Assembly: GCF_025464955.1 (NCBI RefSeq)
Contig: NZ_JAODNM010000056.1
Span: forward strand, 140,257 to 204,256
Source of the DNA: Amycolatopsis sp.
Lineage (GTDB): Bacteria > Actinomycetota > Actinomycetes > Mycobacteriales > Pseudonocardiaceae
Length of the DNA: 64,000 nt
Direction of reading: 5' to 3'
Shown: positions 34,724-43,365 of the stretch, in pieces
Layout: each line of letters opens with the position of its first letter
How positions within the stretch are numbered: position 1 is the first letter of the stretch
Notes under the pieces: model-generated
The model's database searches: none
The model's input: only the letters and a program-made list of their open reading frames with translations
What the model was told of the DNA's origin: nothing
Program-made: the position numbers and the translations under genes

Positions 34724-36163
34724 CTAGACGACGTCTTCGATCGAGGTGCCTTTGGTCTCCTTGATGAACTTCAGCGCGAACGGGATCGAGAGCAGCGCGA
34801 ACGCGGTGTAGATCCAGTACGTGAAGCTCAGGTTCCAGTTGCTCATGCTCGGGAAGCTGACCGTGACCACCCAGTTCGCGACCCAGTTCGCCGCGGTCCC
34901 GACTGCCAGCGCCGCGCCGCGGATGCGCAACGGGAACATCTCGCCCAGCAGCACCCAAAGGATGACACCCCAGGACAGCGCGAACGACAGCACGAAGATG
35001 TTCGCGAAGACCAGCGCGATCGGGCCCCACACACCCGGCAGGCTCAGCTCGCCGTTGACCTTGTCGGCGTGGCCGAACGCGAGTGCGGCGACGCCGAGCC
35101 CGATCGCCATGCCGACCGAGCCGATCAGCAGCAGCGGTTTGCGGCCGACGCGATCGATGAACGCGATCGCGATGAACGTGCCGAGGATGTTGATGACCGG
35201 GCTGACCATCGAGATCAGCAGCGAGTCGGTGTTCTGGCCGACCGAGTGCCACAGCGTGTCGGAGTAGTAGAAGATCACGTTGATGCCGACGAACTGCTGG
35301 AACACGGCGAGCGCGATCCCGATCCACACGATCGGCAGCAGGCCGAACCGGCCGCCGAGCAGGTTGCGGACGCTCGACTTCTCCTCGCGCTTCAGCCCGC
35401 GCTGGATGTCGGCGAGCTTGGCGTCGGCGTTCTCCTCACCCTCGACCTCGGCGATCACCTTGCGCGCCTTGTCGACCTTGCCGATCGACAGCAGGTAGTG
35501 CGGCGACTCGGGGATGATCGACGCGAGCACGAAGTAGACGATCGCCGGGATCCCCGCGGCCCCGAGCATCCACTGCCAGGATTCGAGGCCGCCGAGGTTG
35601 CCGTTCAGGTTGTGCGAACCGTCGGCCGCGACCGGCGCCAGGTCCTTGACCACCCAGTTGACCAGCGCCGACACGCCGATGCCGAGCACGATCGCGAGCT
35701 GCTGCAGCGACGCGAGCCTGCCGCGATACGCCGGCGGCGCGACCTCGGCGATGTAGGCCGGCCCGATCACCGACGCGATACCGATCGCGATACCGCCGAT
35801 GACCCGCCAGATCGCGAGGTCCCAGACGCTGAACGGGAACATCGCGCCGACCGCGCTGATCAGGAACAACACGGCCGCGAGCTGCATCGTGCGGATGCGG
35901 CCGATCTTGTCGGACAGCAGCCCGCCGAACCACGCGCCGACCGCGGAACCGATGAGCGCGCTCGACACGGTCAGCCCGGTGACCCCGGCGCCGACGTTGA
36001 AGTGCTGGCGGATCCCGAGGACCGCGCCGTTGATGTTGGAGCTGTCGTACCCGAAGAGGAACCCGCCGACGGCGGCCGCTCCCGCGATGAAGACCACATG
36101 CGCGAGATGCTGCTGCGCGCTCTTGTCCCCGACCGGGGGCCCGTCCGTCGTCGTGTCCGTCAC
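34724..36163 (-). CDS. MFS sugar porter family transporter
   Basis: 479 residues, 12 membrane helices. All sugar-porter signatures are present: GGLLSDKIGRIRTMQ and DRVGRKPLL loops, RVIGGIAIGIASVIGPAYIA with EVAPPAYRGRL, PESPHYLL and QQFVGINVIFYYSDTLW. It imports a monosaccharide, probably by proton symport; the GlcP-like pattern suggests glucose or xylose. The GTG at 36163 behind AAGGAG is chosen. A GntR/DasR-like dyad lies 88 bases upstream. Confidence 0.94.
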   Translation of the reverse strand: MTDTTTDGPPVGDKSAQQHLAHVVFIAGAAAVGGFLFGYDSSNINGAVLGIRQHFNVGAGVTGLTVSSALIGSAVGAWFGGLLSDKIGRIRTMQLAAVLFLISAVGAMFPFSVWDLAIWRVIGGIAIGIASVIGPAYIAEVAPPAYRGRLASLQQLAIVLGIGVSALVNWVVKDLAPVAADGSHNLNGNLGGLESWQWMLGAAGIPAIVYFVLASIIPESPHYLLSIGKVDKARKVIAEVEGEENADAKLADIQRGLKREEKSSVRNLLGGRFGLLPIVWIGIALAVFQQFVGINVIFYYSDTLWHSVGQNTDSLLISMVSPVINILGTFIAIAFIDRVGRKPLLLIGSVGMAIGLGVAALAFGHADKVNGELSLPGVWGPIALVFANIFVLSFALSWGVILWVLLGEMFPLRIRGAALAVGTAANWVANWVVTVSFPSMSNWNLSFTYWIYTAFALLSIPFALKFIKETKGTSIEDVV

Positions 36164-36250
36164 TTGGTCATCTCCTTGCTCACGAGCCGCGGACACCCTG
36201 GTGACACAGGCATTCCACGGCGTTGTACCCATAGTCGGCAACCTGAAACT

Positions 36251-36262
36251 TGGTCTGAACCA
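36251..36262. promoter_or_regulatory. TGGTCTGAACCA dyad upstream of the sugar porter
   Basis: TGGT-CTGA-ACCA resembles the DasR-type site TGGTCTAGACCA at 10 of 12 bases. It lies 88 bases upstream of the sugar porter start. GntR-family control of sugar uptake is common in actinobacteria. Support is a single site only. Confidence 0.35.
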
Positions 36263-36298
36263 TGCCGTACCACCTCGTGATGTGGACCACCGGGATGA

Positions 36299-37384
36299 TC
36301 ACTTGACGGACCGCCTGCCCAGCGGTAGGACCGTCGGCGACGCGTCCTTCTGGATCGTGGTCCCGGGATGGATCACGACAACCGGGACCACGGACGTGTT
36401 CGACACGGGCGGGCCGAGCGGCGGGTTCCCGGTCGCGGTGGCGGTGTTGGTGAAGTCGTCTGCGGGAGCCCTGCCGACACAGTCGAACGCCCAGATTCCC
36501 TGGGGCGCAAGCATTGCGTCGTAAGTTCGCGCGCAGTCGGCGGTTACTTCGTCGGCGACCTTGACGCCGATCAGCTGCACGTCGCCGCTGTTGATCACGG
36601 TGATCGTGAACGGCACCTGGTCGCCGGCGCGGAACGGCCCGCCGCGGACGTTCTTGACGATCGTCACCGCCGGATGCTGCACGGTGAACGTGGCGTCGTC
36701 ATGGGCGTTCACCGGCCGCTTGGTCGGGTCGGTGCCGGTCACGGTCGCGGTGTTCGTGAAGCCGTCAGCGCCGGCGACCGTCGTGCAGGTATAGGTCCGT
36801 CTGTCCTGGGTGAGAATCATTTGAAGGCTCTTCGCGCAGGCGGGTGTCCGGTCGTCCGCCACCGCGACGTCGGTCAGCGGCACGTCACCGCTGTTGGTGA
36901 CCGTGATCGAGAACGTCACTGTGTCGCCCTGGCGCACGACCGTCGGCGTCGCGTCCTTGGTGATCGACACCGCCGGGTGAATCAGGTCGACAGCCGCGTC
37001 GCCGGTTACCTTGACCACGCGTCTGGCGGGGTCCGTCCCGGTCGCCGTGGCGGTGTTGGTGAAGTCGCCGGCAGGAGCCGTCGTCGTGCACGTGTAGAGC
37101 CGTTGTTCCTTTGGTGCCAACGTTCCTAGCGGTTTCGCGCAGCCGGGCGTGGTGTCGTCCCCGACGGCGACATCGGTCAGCGGTACGTCACCGGCGTTGG
37201 TCACGGTGATGGTGAACGTAATCTGGTCACCCTGGCGCACCACGGACGGGCTCCCGTCGTTCTGGATGGTCAGCAGAGGGTTGATAACGGTGGCTCCGGC
37301 GGCGCTCCCCGGAAGCAGGACGACGCTGCCGAACATGATCGCCACAGCCAGGAGCAGCCGCGACGCTTTGCCGGTTCCCACCAT
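36299..37384 (-). CDS. Secreted DUF11-like repeat protein, truncated in the fourth repeat
   Basis: 361 residues. A signal peptide (GKASRLLLAVAIMFGSVVLL, cut near AAGA) is followed by three complete Ig-like DUF11/DUF7507 repeats of about 105-115 residues, each with the pattern QGDxxTFxITVTNxGDVPLT, a Cys pair and a closing FTNTATATGTDP. A fourth repeat begins (IQKDASPTVLPLG) and is cut after 25 residues. No wall anchor (LPxTG) or C-terminal membrane helix is present, so the protein is probably shortened. Presumably extracellular and structural or adhesive. The ATG at 37384 precedes the signal peptide. Confidence 0.8.
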   Translation of the reverse strand: MVGTGKASRLLLAVAIMFGSVVLLPGSAAGATVINPLLTIQNDGSPSVVRQGDQITFTITVTNAGDVPLTDVAVGDDTTPGCAKPLGTLAPKEQRLYTCTTTAPAGDFTNTATATGTDPARRVVKVTGDAAVDLIHPAVSITKDATPTVVRQGDTVTFSITVTNSGDVPLTDVAVADDRTPACAKSLQMILTQDRRTYTCTTVAGADGFTNTATVTGTDPTKRPVNAHDDATFTVQHPAVTIVKNVRGGPFRAGDQVPFTITVINSGDVQLIGVKVADEVTADCARTYDAMLAPQGIWAFDCVGRAPADDFTNTATATGNPPLGPPVSNTSVVPVVVIHPGTTIQKDASPTVLPLGRRSVK

Positions 37385-37483
37385 GCGCGTAACCCTCCGA
37401 AAGGCGTGGATGATCTTCGGAGCGTGCCACGGTTCAGTCGAAAAACAGGCGTTGTCGCCCTCCACTTTGGACAATGTCACCCA

Positions 37484-37948
37484 CTAAGGGGACTGGGTGA
37501 TCCTTTCCGCGGCCCGGTGGCTGATCGCCGCGGCCTCGGTGACGAAGTCGAGGATCGTCTCGAGCTGGTCCTCGCTGTACTTCCCGCAGATTTCGACCGA
37601 CGCCGACACGATGTAGTCCCACAGCGGGAGCGCCGCCGACACGGGCGACTGGTTGAGCTCGACCAGCACCTTGCGCCGGTCGTCGGGATGGGGCTTGCGC
37701 CGCACGATGCCCTTGCGCTCGAGCCGGTCGACGAGCGCGGTCACCGACGCCGGCGCCAGGCCGGAGTGCCGCGCGAGCTCCTTGGGGGTCAACGGGCCAA
37801 GCCGGGCCAGGTAGTCCGACGCCTTGGACTCGGTCACCGAAAGGCCGCGCCGGTCCGCGATCGCGGTGTGGAACATGACCGTCTCCGTGGACAGCTCGCG
37901 CGACGCGGCGAGCACCGCCTGGATGAGGTCCGCCTTCTTGCTTGACAC
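37484..37948 (-). CDS. MarR-family transcriptional regulator
   Basis: 154 residues. The DNA-binding part (about 35-105) includes TPKELARHSGLAPASVTALV and the wing RRKPHPDDRRKVLVEL with the D-D-R signature. Divergent from the FAD monooxygenase gene with an operator-like dyad in the 74-base gap, which indicates that it controls that enzyme. Confidence 0.9.
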   Translation of the reverse strand: MSSKKADLIQAVLAASRELSTETVMFHTAIADRRGLSVTESKASDYLARLGPLTPKELARHSGLAPASVTALVDRLERKGIVRRKPHPDDRRKVLVELNQSPVSAALPLWDYIVSASVEICGKYSEDQLETILDFVTEAAAISHRAAERITQSP

Positions 37949-37970
37949 GCCGATGAGCCTAGCCCAGTAT

Positions 37971-37992
37971 TTAGTTCGACAGAACGAATTAG
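37971..37992. promoter_or_regulatory. TTAGTTCG-N6-CGAATTAG dyad
   Basis: Imperfect 8-base arms around six bases in the divergent gap between marR and the FAD monooxygenase. Good size and position for a MarR operator overlapping both promoters. Confidence 0.55.
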
Positions 37993-38022
37993 TTTCTAAG
38001 ATATTCGATGGGTGGAAAGATT

Positions 38023-39231
38023 ATGAAGCGAGCCCTGATCATCGGTGGCGGCATCGCGGGCACCGTGACCGCGATGGCACTGAAGAAGGCCGGCCACGAG
38101 CCGGTGCTGTACGAGGCGTACGACCGCACCGCCGAGGGCATCGGCGCGTTCCTGACCACGGCCGTCAACGGCCTCGACACACTGGCCGCGTTGGAGCTGA
38201 AAGACCTGGTCAAGAGCCTGGGATTCGACACTCCGCGGATGACGATGAGCGTCGGCAACGGCAAGCGACTCGCCGAGTTCCCGCTCGGCGGCGCGCTGTC
38301 CGACGGCACGGTCAGCCAGACCGTGCTGCGCTCCGACCTGTACGTCGCCCTGCGCGACGAAGCCGCGAGACGCGGGATACCCGCCGAGTACGGCAAGCGA
38401 CTGGTCGACGCGACAAGCACCGGTGACGGCGTCCGCGCGTCGTTCGCCGACGGCACGCAGGCCGACGGCGACCTGCTGATCGGCGCCGACGGCCTGCGCT
38501 CCCGGGTCCGCGAGATCATCGACCCCGGCGCACCAAAGCCTCGTTATGTGCAGCTACTGAACACGGGCGGCTTCGCCGAGGGGATCTCGCTCGACGCTGA
38601 ACCCGGCGTGATGCAGATGGTCTTCGGCAAGCGCTGCTTCTTCTGCTACGTCGTCCATCCGAACGGCCAGGTGTGGTGGTTCGCGAACCCGCCGCGCACG
38701 ACCGAACCAGCCGGCCGCGTGACCGGATCCGCCGACGAGTGGCGTGAGGAACTGGTGCGGCTGCTGAAAGTCGACCGCACGCCGGCTGTCGACATCATCT
38801 CCGCGACTCGGAAGATCCAGCCGCCGTGGCCGACCTACGACTTCCCGAACGTGCCGACGTGGAGCCGCGGACGGATGATCATCGTTGGGGACGCAGCGCA
38901 CGCGACATCGCCGGCGGCCGGCCAAGGCGCGTCGATGGCGATCGAGGACGCCGTGACCCTGGGGAAGTGCTTCCGGGACATCGACGACGTCCACAAAGCC
39001 TTTGCCACGTATGAGAATCTACGTCGTGAGCGCGTCGAGGCCGTGGTGGCACAGGGCAAGCGCAACGGTGATGGCAAGGTCACCGGCCCGGTCTCGCGGT
39101 TCCTGCGCGACTACTTCATCACCAAGGCGTTCAAGAATTCGTCGAGCACGGACGACCCGAACCGCTGGATGTGGGAGCACCACCTCGACTGGAAGACTCC
39201 GGTGCCCAAATTTGTCGGTGCTCAGCGCTAG
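38023..39231 (+). CDS. FAD-dependent monooxygenase (group A)
   Basis: 402 residues. The FAD Rossmann motif IGGGIAGTVTAMALKKAGHE is at the N-terminus and the second FAD motif GRMIIVGDAAHATSP at about residue 287, followed by GQGASMAIEDAVTL. PHBH-type fold; it uses NAD(P)H and oxygen to hydroxylate or oxidise an unknown aromatic or drug-like substrate. The ATG at 38023 has GGAAAG upstream; an earlier ATG at 38008 does not. Under likely control of the divergent MarR. Confidence 0.92.
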   Translation: MKRALIIGGGIAGTVTAMALKKAGHEPVLYEAYDRTAEGIGAFLTTAVNGLDTLAALELKDLVKSLGFDTPRMTMSVGNGKRLAEFPLGGALSDGTVSQTVLRSDLYVALRDEAARRGIPAEYGKRLVDATSTGDGVRASFADGTQADGDLLIGADGLRSRVREIIDPGAPKPRYVQLLNTGGFAEGISLDAEPGVMQMVFGKRCFFCYVVHPNGQVWWFANPPRTTEPAGRVTGSADEWREELVRLLKVDRTPAVDIISATRKIQPPWPTYDFPNVPTWSRGRMIIVGDAAHATSPAAGQGASMAIEDAVTLGKCFRDIDDVHKAFATYENLRRERVEAVVAQGKRNGDGKVTGPVSRFLRDYFITKAFKNSSSTDDPNRWMWEHHLDWKTPVPKFVGAQR

Positions 39232-39241
39232 CGTTGTGGAC

Positions 39242-39829
39242 ATGAGCGAAGAAGACGAGACCTATACGAAGGAGGATTGGTATGCCGAAGAGTTCGTAGG
39301 GCGCACCTTCGTCCGCTGCGCGTTCCAGGAGTGCGATTTCACCGAGGCGTCGACGCAGGGCTCGGTGTTCACCGAGTGCACGTTCAGCAACACGCGGTTC
39401 AACGTGTCCAAGCACGTCGACTCGGCGTTTGTCGGGTGCACGTTCACCCGCTGCAACTTCTTCGACGCGGAGTTCACCGGCTGCAAGGTCATGGGCAGCA
39501 CGTTCAAGGAGTGCACGCTGCGGCCGATGAAAGTGAGCGGCGGCGACTGGTCGTACGTCAGCCTGTTCGGCGCGGACCTGCGGAACTGCACGTTCGACAA
39601 GGTCCGCCTGCGCGAGGCCGACCTCACGTCCGCGGACTGCGTCGACGCGGTGCTGACCGAAGCGGACCTGTCCGGGGCGCAGCTGCACCGGACGAAGTTC
39701 ACCAGGTGCGACCTGCGCGGAAGCGACCTCAGCGCGGTGGACCCACGCAACGCCGAACTGACCGGGGCGATCATCCAGCGCGCGCAGGCCGTCACCCTCG
39801 CCGAAGCACTCGGCGTCATCGTGGTTTAG
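39242..39829 (+). CDS. Pentapeptide repeat protein
   Basis: 195 residues. Most of the chain follows the five-residue A(D/N)LxX or CxFxX pattern, for example CAFQECDFTEAS, CTFTRCNFFDAEF, DLRNCTFDKV, ADLTSADCV and ADLSGAQL. This folds as a right-handed quadrilateral beta-helix. Many Cys residues sit at the same face. Function unknown; some relatives protect DNA gyrase. It starts 10 bases after the monooxygenase stop and is probably co-transcribed. Confidence 0.93.
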   Translation: MSEEDETYTKEDWYAEEFVGRTFVRCAFQECDFTEASTQGSVFTECTFSNTRFNVSKHVDSAFVGCTFTRCNFFDAEFTGCKVMGSTFKECTLRPMKVSGGDWSYVSLFGADLRNCTFDKVRLREADLTSADCVDAVLTEADLSGAQLHRTKFTRCDLRGSDLSAVDPRNAELTGAIIQRAQAVTLAEALGVIVV

Positions 39830-39840
39830 CGCTGAGTGGT

Positions 39841-40422
39841 TCAGCGCTTGGTCTCGACGGTCTGAAAGTTGAGGTACGCGCGGCTGGGCGTCGGACCGCG
39901 TTGTCCCTGGTAGCGGGAGCCTGCCTCGGTCGAGCCGTAGGGGAACTCGGCGGCGCTCGTCAGCCGGAAGAGGCAGAGCTGGCCGATCTTCATCCCGGGC
40001 CAGAGCGTGATCGGCAGGTTCGCGACGTTGGACAGCTCAAGGGTGATGTGCCCGGAGAAGCCGGGGTCGATGAACCCTGCCGTGGAGTGCGTGAGCAGGC
40101 CGAGGCGCCCGAGCGACGACTTGCCCTCGAGGCGGCCGGCGAGGTCGTCCGGCAGCGAGACGCACTCGAAGGTCGACCCGAGCACGAACTCGCCCGGATG
40201 CAGCACAAAGGCTTCGTCGTTGTCCTTCTCGACCATCGAGGTCAGCTCGTCCTGCTGAAGTTTCGGGTCGATGTGGGTGTACTTGGTGTTGTTGAAGACA
40301 CGGAAGAATCGGTCGAGCCGGACGTCGATGCTGGAGGGTTGCAGCATGGCCGGATCGAAGGGGTCGACACCGAGGCGTTGGGAATCGAGCTCTTTGCGGA
40401 GGTCACGGTCACTGAGCAGCAC
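39841..40422 (-). CDS. dcd: dCTP deaminase (bifunctional dUTP-forming/dUTPase type)
   Basis: 193 residues. It is close to the mycobacterial enzyme, which converts dCTP to dUMP. Diagnostic blocks are [61 protein letters not shown] and the C-terminal [16 protein letters not shown]. The GTG at 40422 ([11 protein letters not shown]) matches the usual start. Cytosolic homotrimer. Its end is 11 bases from the convergent pentapeptide gene. Confidence 0.96.
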   Translation of the reverse strand: MLLSDRDLRKELDSQRLGVDPFDPAMLQPSSIDVRLDRFFRVFNNTKYTHIDPKLQQDELTSMVEKDNDEAFVLHPGEFVLGSTFECVSLPDDLAGRLEGKSSLGRLGLLTHSTAGFIDPGFSGHITLELSNVANLPITLWPGMKIGQLCLFRLTSAAEFPYGSTEAGSRYQGQRGPTPSRAYLNFQTVETKR

Positions 40423-40445
40423 ACGGACAGGGTAACCAGGCGCGG

Positions 40446-41678
40446 TCAAGCTGCGCGGGGTGGCTTCATGTGCTGGGCATATGTCGTGTCGGGGTCGAAC
40501 ACCTTGATGAGCCGCTTGACGTACGTCTCGCGCCCGATGCGGCCGAGGTGTTCCTGCAGCGACGTCGCTCCGGGAATGAGCTGACGCAGTGTCTCGGCGG
40601 CGAAGTTGGCTCCGGCCACAGTGAGGATCGCGGCCTGCGCCACGGGGTCATTGGGCAGCTCGAGGAAGTCGGCGTTGGTCTTGCCGAGCACGAGCCGGCT
40701 GATCGACGAGTGGACGCGGACCGAGACGTGCGAGAGCACCTTGCCGAAGGTCCCGCGGCCCTCGCCGATGCCCTCATGGGACTTGAGCAGGGCTTTCGCG
40801 AGTCGCTTGGAGTCGTCGTCGGGGATGAACTCGGTCGCCGCGAGCAGCCAGAGCATCCGCCACGCGTCCTCCTCGCCGGCGGGGAGGAGCTCGTCGTCGA
40901 CGCCCATCAACCACCCGACGTAACGCCACAAGTGCAGAATGTCGCCGCGCTCGCGGTCGTTGTAGCGGACTCCGAGAAGCTGCGTGCCGAAGAGGAAAAC
41001 GAGCGAGAACAGCAGCAACGTGCCGGTGGTCTGCACCTGGTTGACCGGCCGATCCCAAGCCGCGTAGTCCCAGTCCTCGCGCCCGTTCATCGCCGCGCGA
41101 ACGTGCGCGTGCACCAGCCGAACCCGCAGCGCCGACGCGTACCCCTTCTTGCCGCGCGCGAGCGTCCCGGGCGTCGTGACGTCGATCCACCACGCCGCCG
41201 TCTCGACCAGCCGACGTGTCGCCTGATACTCGATCTGCCCGGTCCCCACCAGCGACTTCGTCGCCCGCGACGCCAGGTAGCCACCCATCAACGACATGTC
41301 ACCCAGGGGAAACAGCCCGAGCAACCCAGTCCGCGTAATGGCCCGCGCCCCACGCTCAAGACGTCCGGCATCCACCCAATACGGCGTCGCCTCAACATCA
41401 GCGAAGAACGCGACAAGCTCCTCTGGTGCCCCCTCCACGGAGTCCATGCCGCCGGCCAACGCCCCCTCGAACATCCGGCGCCCACGCCCCACCTCCAGCC
41501 GCCCGAACATCGCGACCACCGCATCGGCCAGCGGATCCTCCGCCTGCGCGAACTCCCGTAACCGCAGCACCTGTGCCTCGGTCCCCCGGATATCCCCCTC
41601 GATGAACATCCGCGCCGCCAGCCGGAACCCGCCCTCGCGGAACAACTCAGGATCAGGCAGGCGATCGTCGTCGCTCAT
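40446..41678 (-). CDS. Oxygenase MpaB family protein (DUF2236-like)
   Basis: 410 residues, mostly helical. Typical features are [22 protein letters not shown] sequence ([17 protein letters not shown]), [12 protein letters not shown] with conserved His residues, and [20 protein letters not shown]. The family is related to rubber oxygenase Lcp and binds heme b. Substrate unknown. The ATG at 41678 with AGGTG upstream is preferred to a longer frame. dcd follows on the same strand after 23 bases. Confidence 0.85.
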   Translation of the reverse strand: MSDDDRLPDPELFREGGFRLAARMFIEGDIRGTEAQVLRLREFAQAEDPLADAVVAMFGRLEVGRGRRMFEGALAGGMDSVEGAPEELVAFFADVEATPYWVDAGRLERGARAITRTGLLGLFPLGDMSLMGGYLASRATKSLVGTGQIEYQATRRLVETAAWWIDVTTPGTLARGKKGYASALRVRLVHAHVRAAMNGREDWDYAAWDRPVNQVQTTGTLLLFSLVFLFGTQLLGVRYNDRERGDILHLWRYVGWLMGVDDELLPAGEEDAWRMLWLLAATEFIPDDDSKRLAKALLKSHEGIGEGRGTFGKVLSHVSVRVHSSISRLVLGKTNADFLELPNDPVAQAAILTVAGANFAAETLRQLIPGATSLQEHLGRIGRETYVKRLIKVFDPDTTYAQHMKPPRAA

Positions 41679-41793
41679 GAGCACACCTCGCAGACCATGT
41701 AGACAACAAGTGTTGTCACATCGCCGCCACCCGTCAAGGGACCCCGCCCTACCCACGGCGCGCGATCACCGCCATGTACACTTGGAGCGCACT

Positions 41794-41864
41794 GCGGATG
41801 TAGTTCAGTGGTAGAACATCAGCTTCCCAAGCTGAATATGCGGGTTCGATTCCCGTCATCCGCT
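41794..41864 (+). tRNA. tRNA-Gly (anticodon CCC)
   Basis: 71 bases folding as a cloverleaf. The acceptor GCGGATG pairs with CATCCGC, the D arm is GTTCAGTGGTAGAAC, the anticodon stem CAGC/GCTG holds loop TTCCCAA (anticodon CCC), and the T arm is GCGGGTTCGATTCCCGT. No CCA is encoded. Its 3' part from the anticodon loop is the left attachment site of the integrated element, which restores the tRNA on integration. Confidence 0.96.
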
Positions 41865-41865
41865 C
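41824..41865. repeat. Left attachment site (42-bp direct repeat)
   Basis: Starts TTCCCAAGCTGAATATGC and ends CATCCGCTC, covering the tRNA-Gly anticodon loop to one base beyond its 3' end. It is identical to 49643-49684. Sequences on either side of the two copies differ, so the repeat is the crossover core. Confidence 0.93.
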
Positions 41866-41881
41866 AGAGGTATGTTTCAGC

Positions 41882-41929
41882 ACGTCAGCAGGGGTGCTTC
41901 CCGATCTTGGGAAGCACCCCTGCTGACGT
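41882..41929. terminator. Perfect 21-bp stem hairpin just inside the left end
   Basis: ACGTCAGCAGGGGTGCTTCCC (41882-41902), loop GATCTT, then the exact inverse (41909-41929). It lies 18 bases after the tRNA and before the end of int on the other strand. It lacks a T-tract on the tRNA strand, but is strong enough to stop transcription from either side. The element apparently brought it in place of the tRNA's own terminator, now at 49690-49742. Confidence 0.55.
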
Positions 41930-41946
41930 CTCACGGCACGTTCCAC

Positions 41947-41961
41947 CAACATGCCAACAAC
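41947..41961. repeat. 15-bp repeat near the left end, candidate integrase arm site
   Basis: CAACATGCCAACAAC occurs here and again at 49541-49555 in the same orientation. The copies lie about 82 and 88 bases inside the two attachment cores, the place expected for arm-type integrase or Xis sites of tyrosine-recombinase elements. Confidence 0.55.
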
Positions 41962-41962
41962 A

Positions 41963-43129
41963 TCATTCGGCGGTCTCGTCGCCGTCCGCGTCGCGGGTGT
42001 GAGTGCCCTTGCGGTGATCGTCGACGAGCTGGGAGAGCTTCTCCGCGATCCTCTCGTCAGCGTCACTCGTCGCCCGCTGGTAGATCAGCGCCGCCCGCAT
42101 GTCGTCATGCCCCATCCGGGACATCAGGTCCTTGGTCGACATGCCCGCTTTCGATGCCCACACGTTGCCCGCGTGCCGCAGGTCATGGAAGTGCAGACCC
42201 TTGAGCTTCATATCGGCCACGACCTCGGTCCACTTGGACAGTTGCGCGAAGTTCGGCCGACGAAGCGCAGCCCCCTTCTTGCCGGTGAACACCAACGCGT
42301 CGTCTGCCTTCTCGACGAACTCCGCCAGGTGCGCCACCAACTCGGCCCGGACCGCGTACGGCATGATCACCGTCCGCACACCCGCGCGCGACTTCGGCGG
42401 CCCGATAAGCAGCCCCTGCCCCGGCACGTCGACAAACGCCCGAGAGATCCGGACCGTGCTCGCATCCGCCGACAGATCACCACGACGCAAGGCGATCACC
42501 TCACCGAACCGCAGAGAGCCGAACGCCGCGAGCAACACCATGGCCGCCCACCGGTCCGGCATCCGCGCCGCCAGGTCGAAGACTTGGGCCACCGTGACCA
42601 ACGGCCGTTCCTCCGGGTTCTCCTTATCCGCGCCCGGCACTTTGCACGGGTTACGCACCAAAATCGCGTCCGGGTCAACGGCGGTATTGAGGATGCCCCG
42701 CATCAACCGGTACGCCTTCGCCAGCACCGACGCCGACACACCAGCTCCCAGCCGATCCGAACGCCATTGCCGAATCACCGCCGCCGACAGCCGCCGAAGC
42801 TCAACATCCCCGATGAAAGGGGAGACGTGCTTCCGCAGCAGCCAGCGGTACAGCTCGACCGTACGAGGGCGCAGCCCAGGACGTTCCGTGATCCACCTTT
42901 CCGAGTATTCGGTCAACGTCACCTTTCCGCGTTCCGGGTCAGTCCAATCACCAGAGATGATCAAGGCCTCGATACCGTTCAACCATCGGTCGGCATCAGA
43001 CATGCGCTTGAACCGGTGCGGTGCGAAGTGGCGCTTGCCATCGGGACCGAGATAGCTCGCTTGAAACTCGCCGACAGTGGTCTTGCGAACGCTGCCAAAG
43101 CGTCGTTTCCGTCCCTTGTTGTTCGGCAT
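41963..43129 (-). CDS. int: Tyrosine site-specific recombinase (integrase)
   Basis: 388 residues. An N-terminal arm-binding part with the AP2-like opening FGSVRKTTVGEFQASYLGPD is followed by a core-binding domain (about 70-160) and the catalytic domain with R207 (SLRFGEV), H315-x-x-R318 (HFHDLRH), H341 (MGHDD) and Y350 (ALIYQ), all intact. It integrates and, with Xis, excises the element at tRNA-Gly. One base separates it from xis (TGAG-ATG), so the pair is coupled. The gene ends 98 bases from the left core. Confidence 0.96.
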   Translation of the reverse strand: MPNNKGRKRRFGSVRKTTVGEFQASYLGPDGKRHFAPHRFKRMSDADRWLNGIEALIISGDWTDPERGKVTLTEYSERWITERPGLRPRTVELYRWLLRKHVSPFIGDVELRRLSAAVIRQWRSDRLGAGVSASVLAKAYRLMRGILNTAVDPDAILVRNPCKVPGADKENPEERPLVTVAQVFDLAARMPDRWAAMVLLAAFGSLRFGEVIALRRGDLSADASTVRISRAFVDVPGQGLLIGPPKSRAGVRTVIMPYAVRAELVAHLAEFVEKADDALVFTGKKGAALRRPNFAQLSKWTEVVADMKLKGLHFHDLRHAGNVWASKAGMSTKDLMSRMGHDDMRAALIYQRATSDADERIAEKLSQLVDDHRKGTHTRDADGDETAE

Positions 43130-43130
43130 C

Positions 43131-43349
43131 TCAGGCCGCCCTTCCTAGATCGCGAAGCACAGAGCTTCGGGTTATTGGCTCCACACGACCGGATTGCATG
43201 AAAACCTCCAGATCCACCACAGCCAGCCGGACATGTACCCCTGCCTTGTGGAATGCGATTCGCCGTTCAGCGATGAGCCTCCGAACGAATCGGACGCCGG
43301 TGTTCAGGTACTCGGCCGCTTCCTCGACCGTCAGATACTTCGTTTCCAC
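43131..43349 (-). CDS. xis: Excisionase/MerR-like helix-turn-helix protein (Xis)
   Basis: 72 residues with a winged-helix DNA-binding motif (LTVEEAAEYLNTGVRFVRRL, IAERRIAFHKAGVHVRL) typical of the excisionase family HTH_17. It sits between rep and int, as in pSAM2-like elements, and presumably directs the integrase towards excision. Start MET-K-Y at 43349 follows a GGAGG-like site. Confidence 0.88.
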   Translation of the reverse strand: METKYLTVEEAAEYLNTGVRFVRRLIAERRIAFHKAGVHVRLAVVDLEVFMQSGRVEPITRSSVLRDLGRAA

Positions 43350-43365
43350 TACTTCCTCCCCAGGC

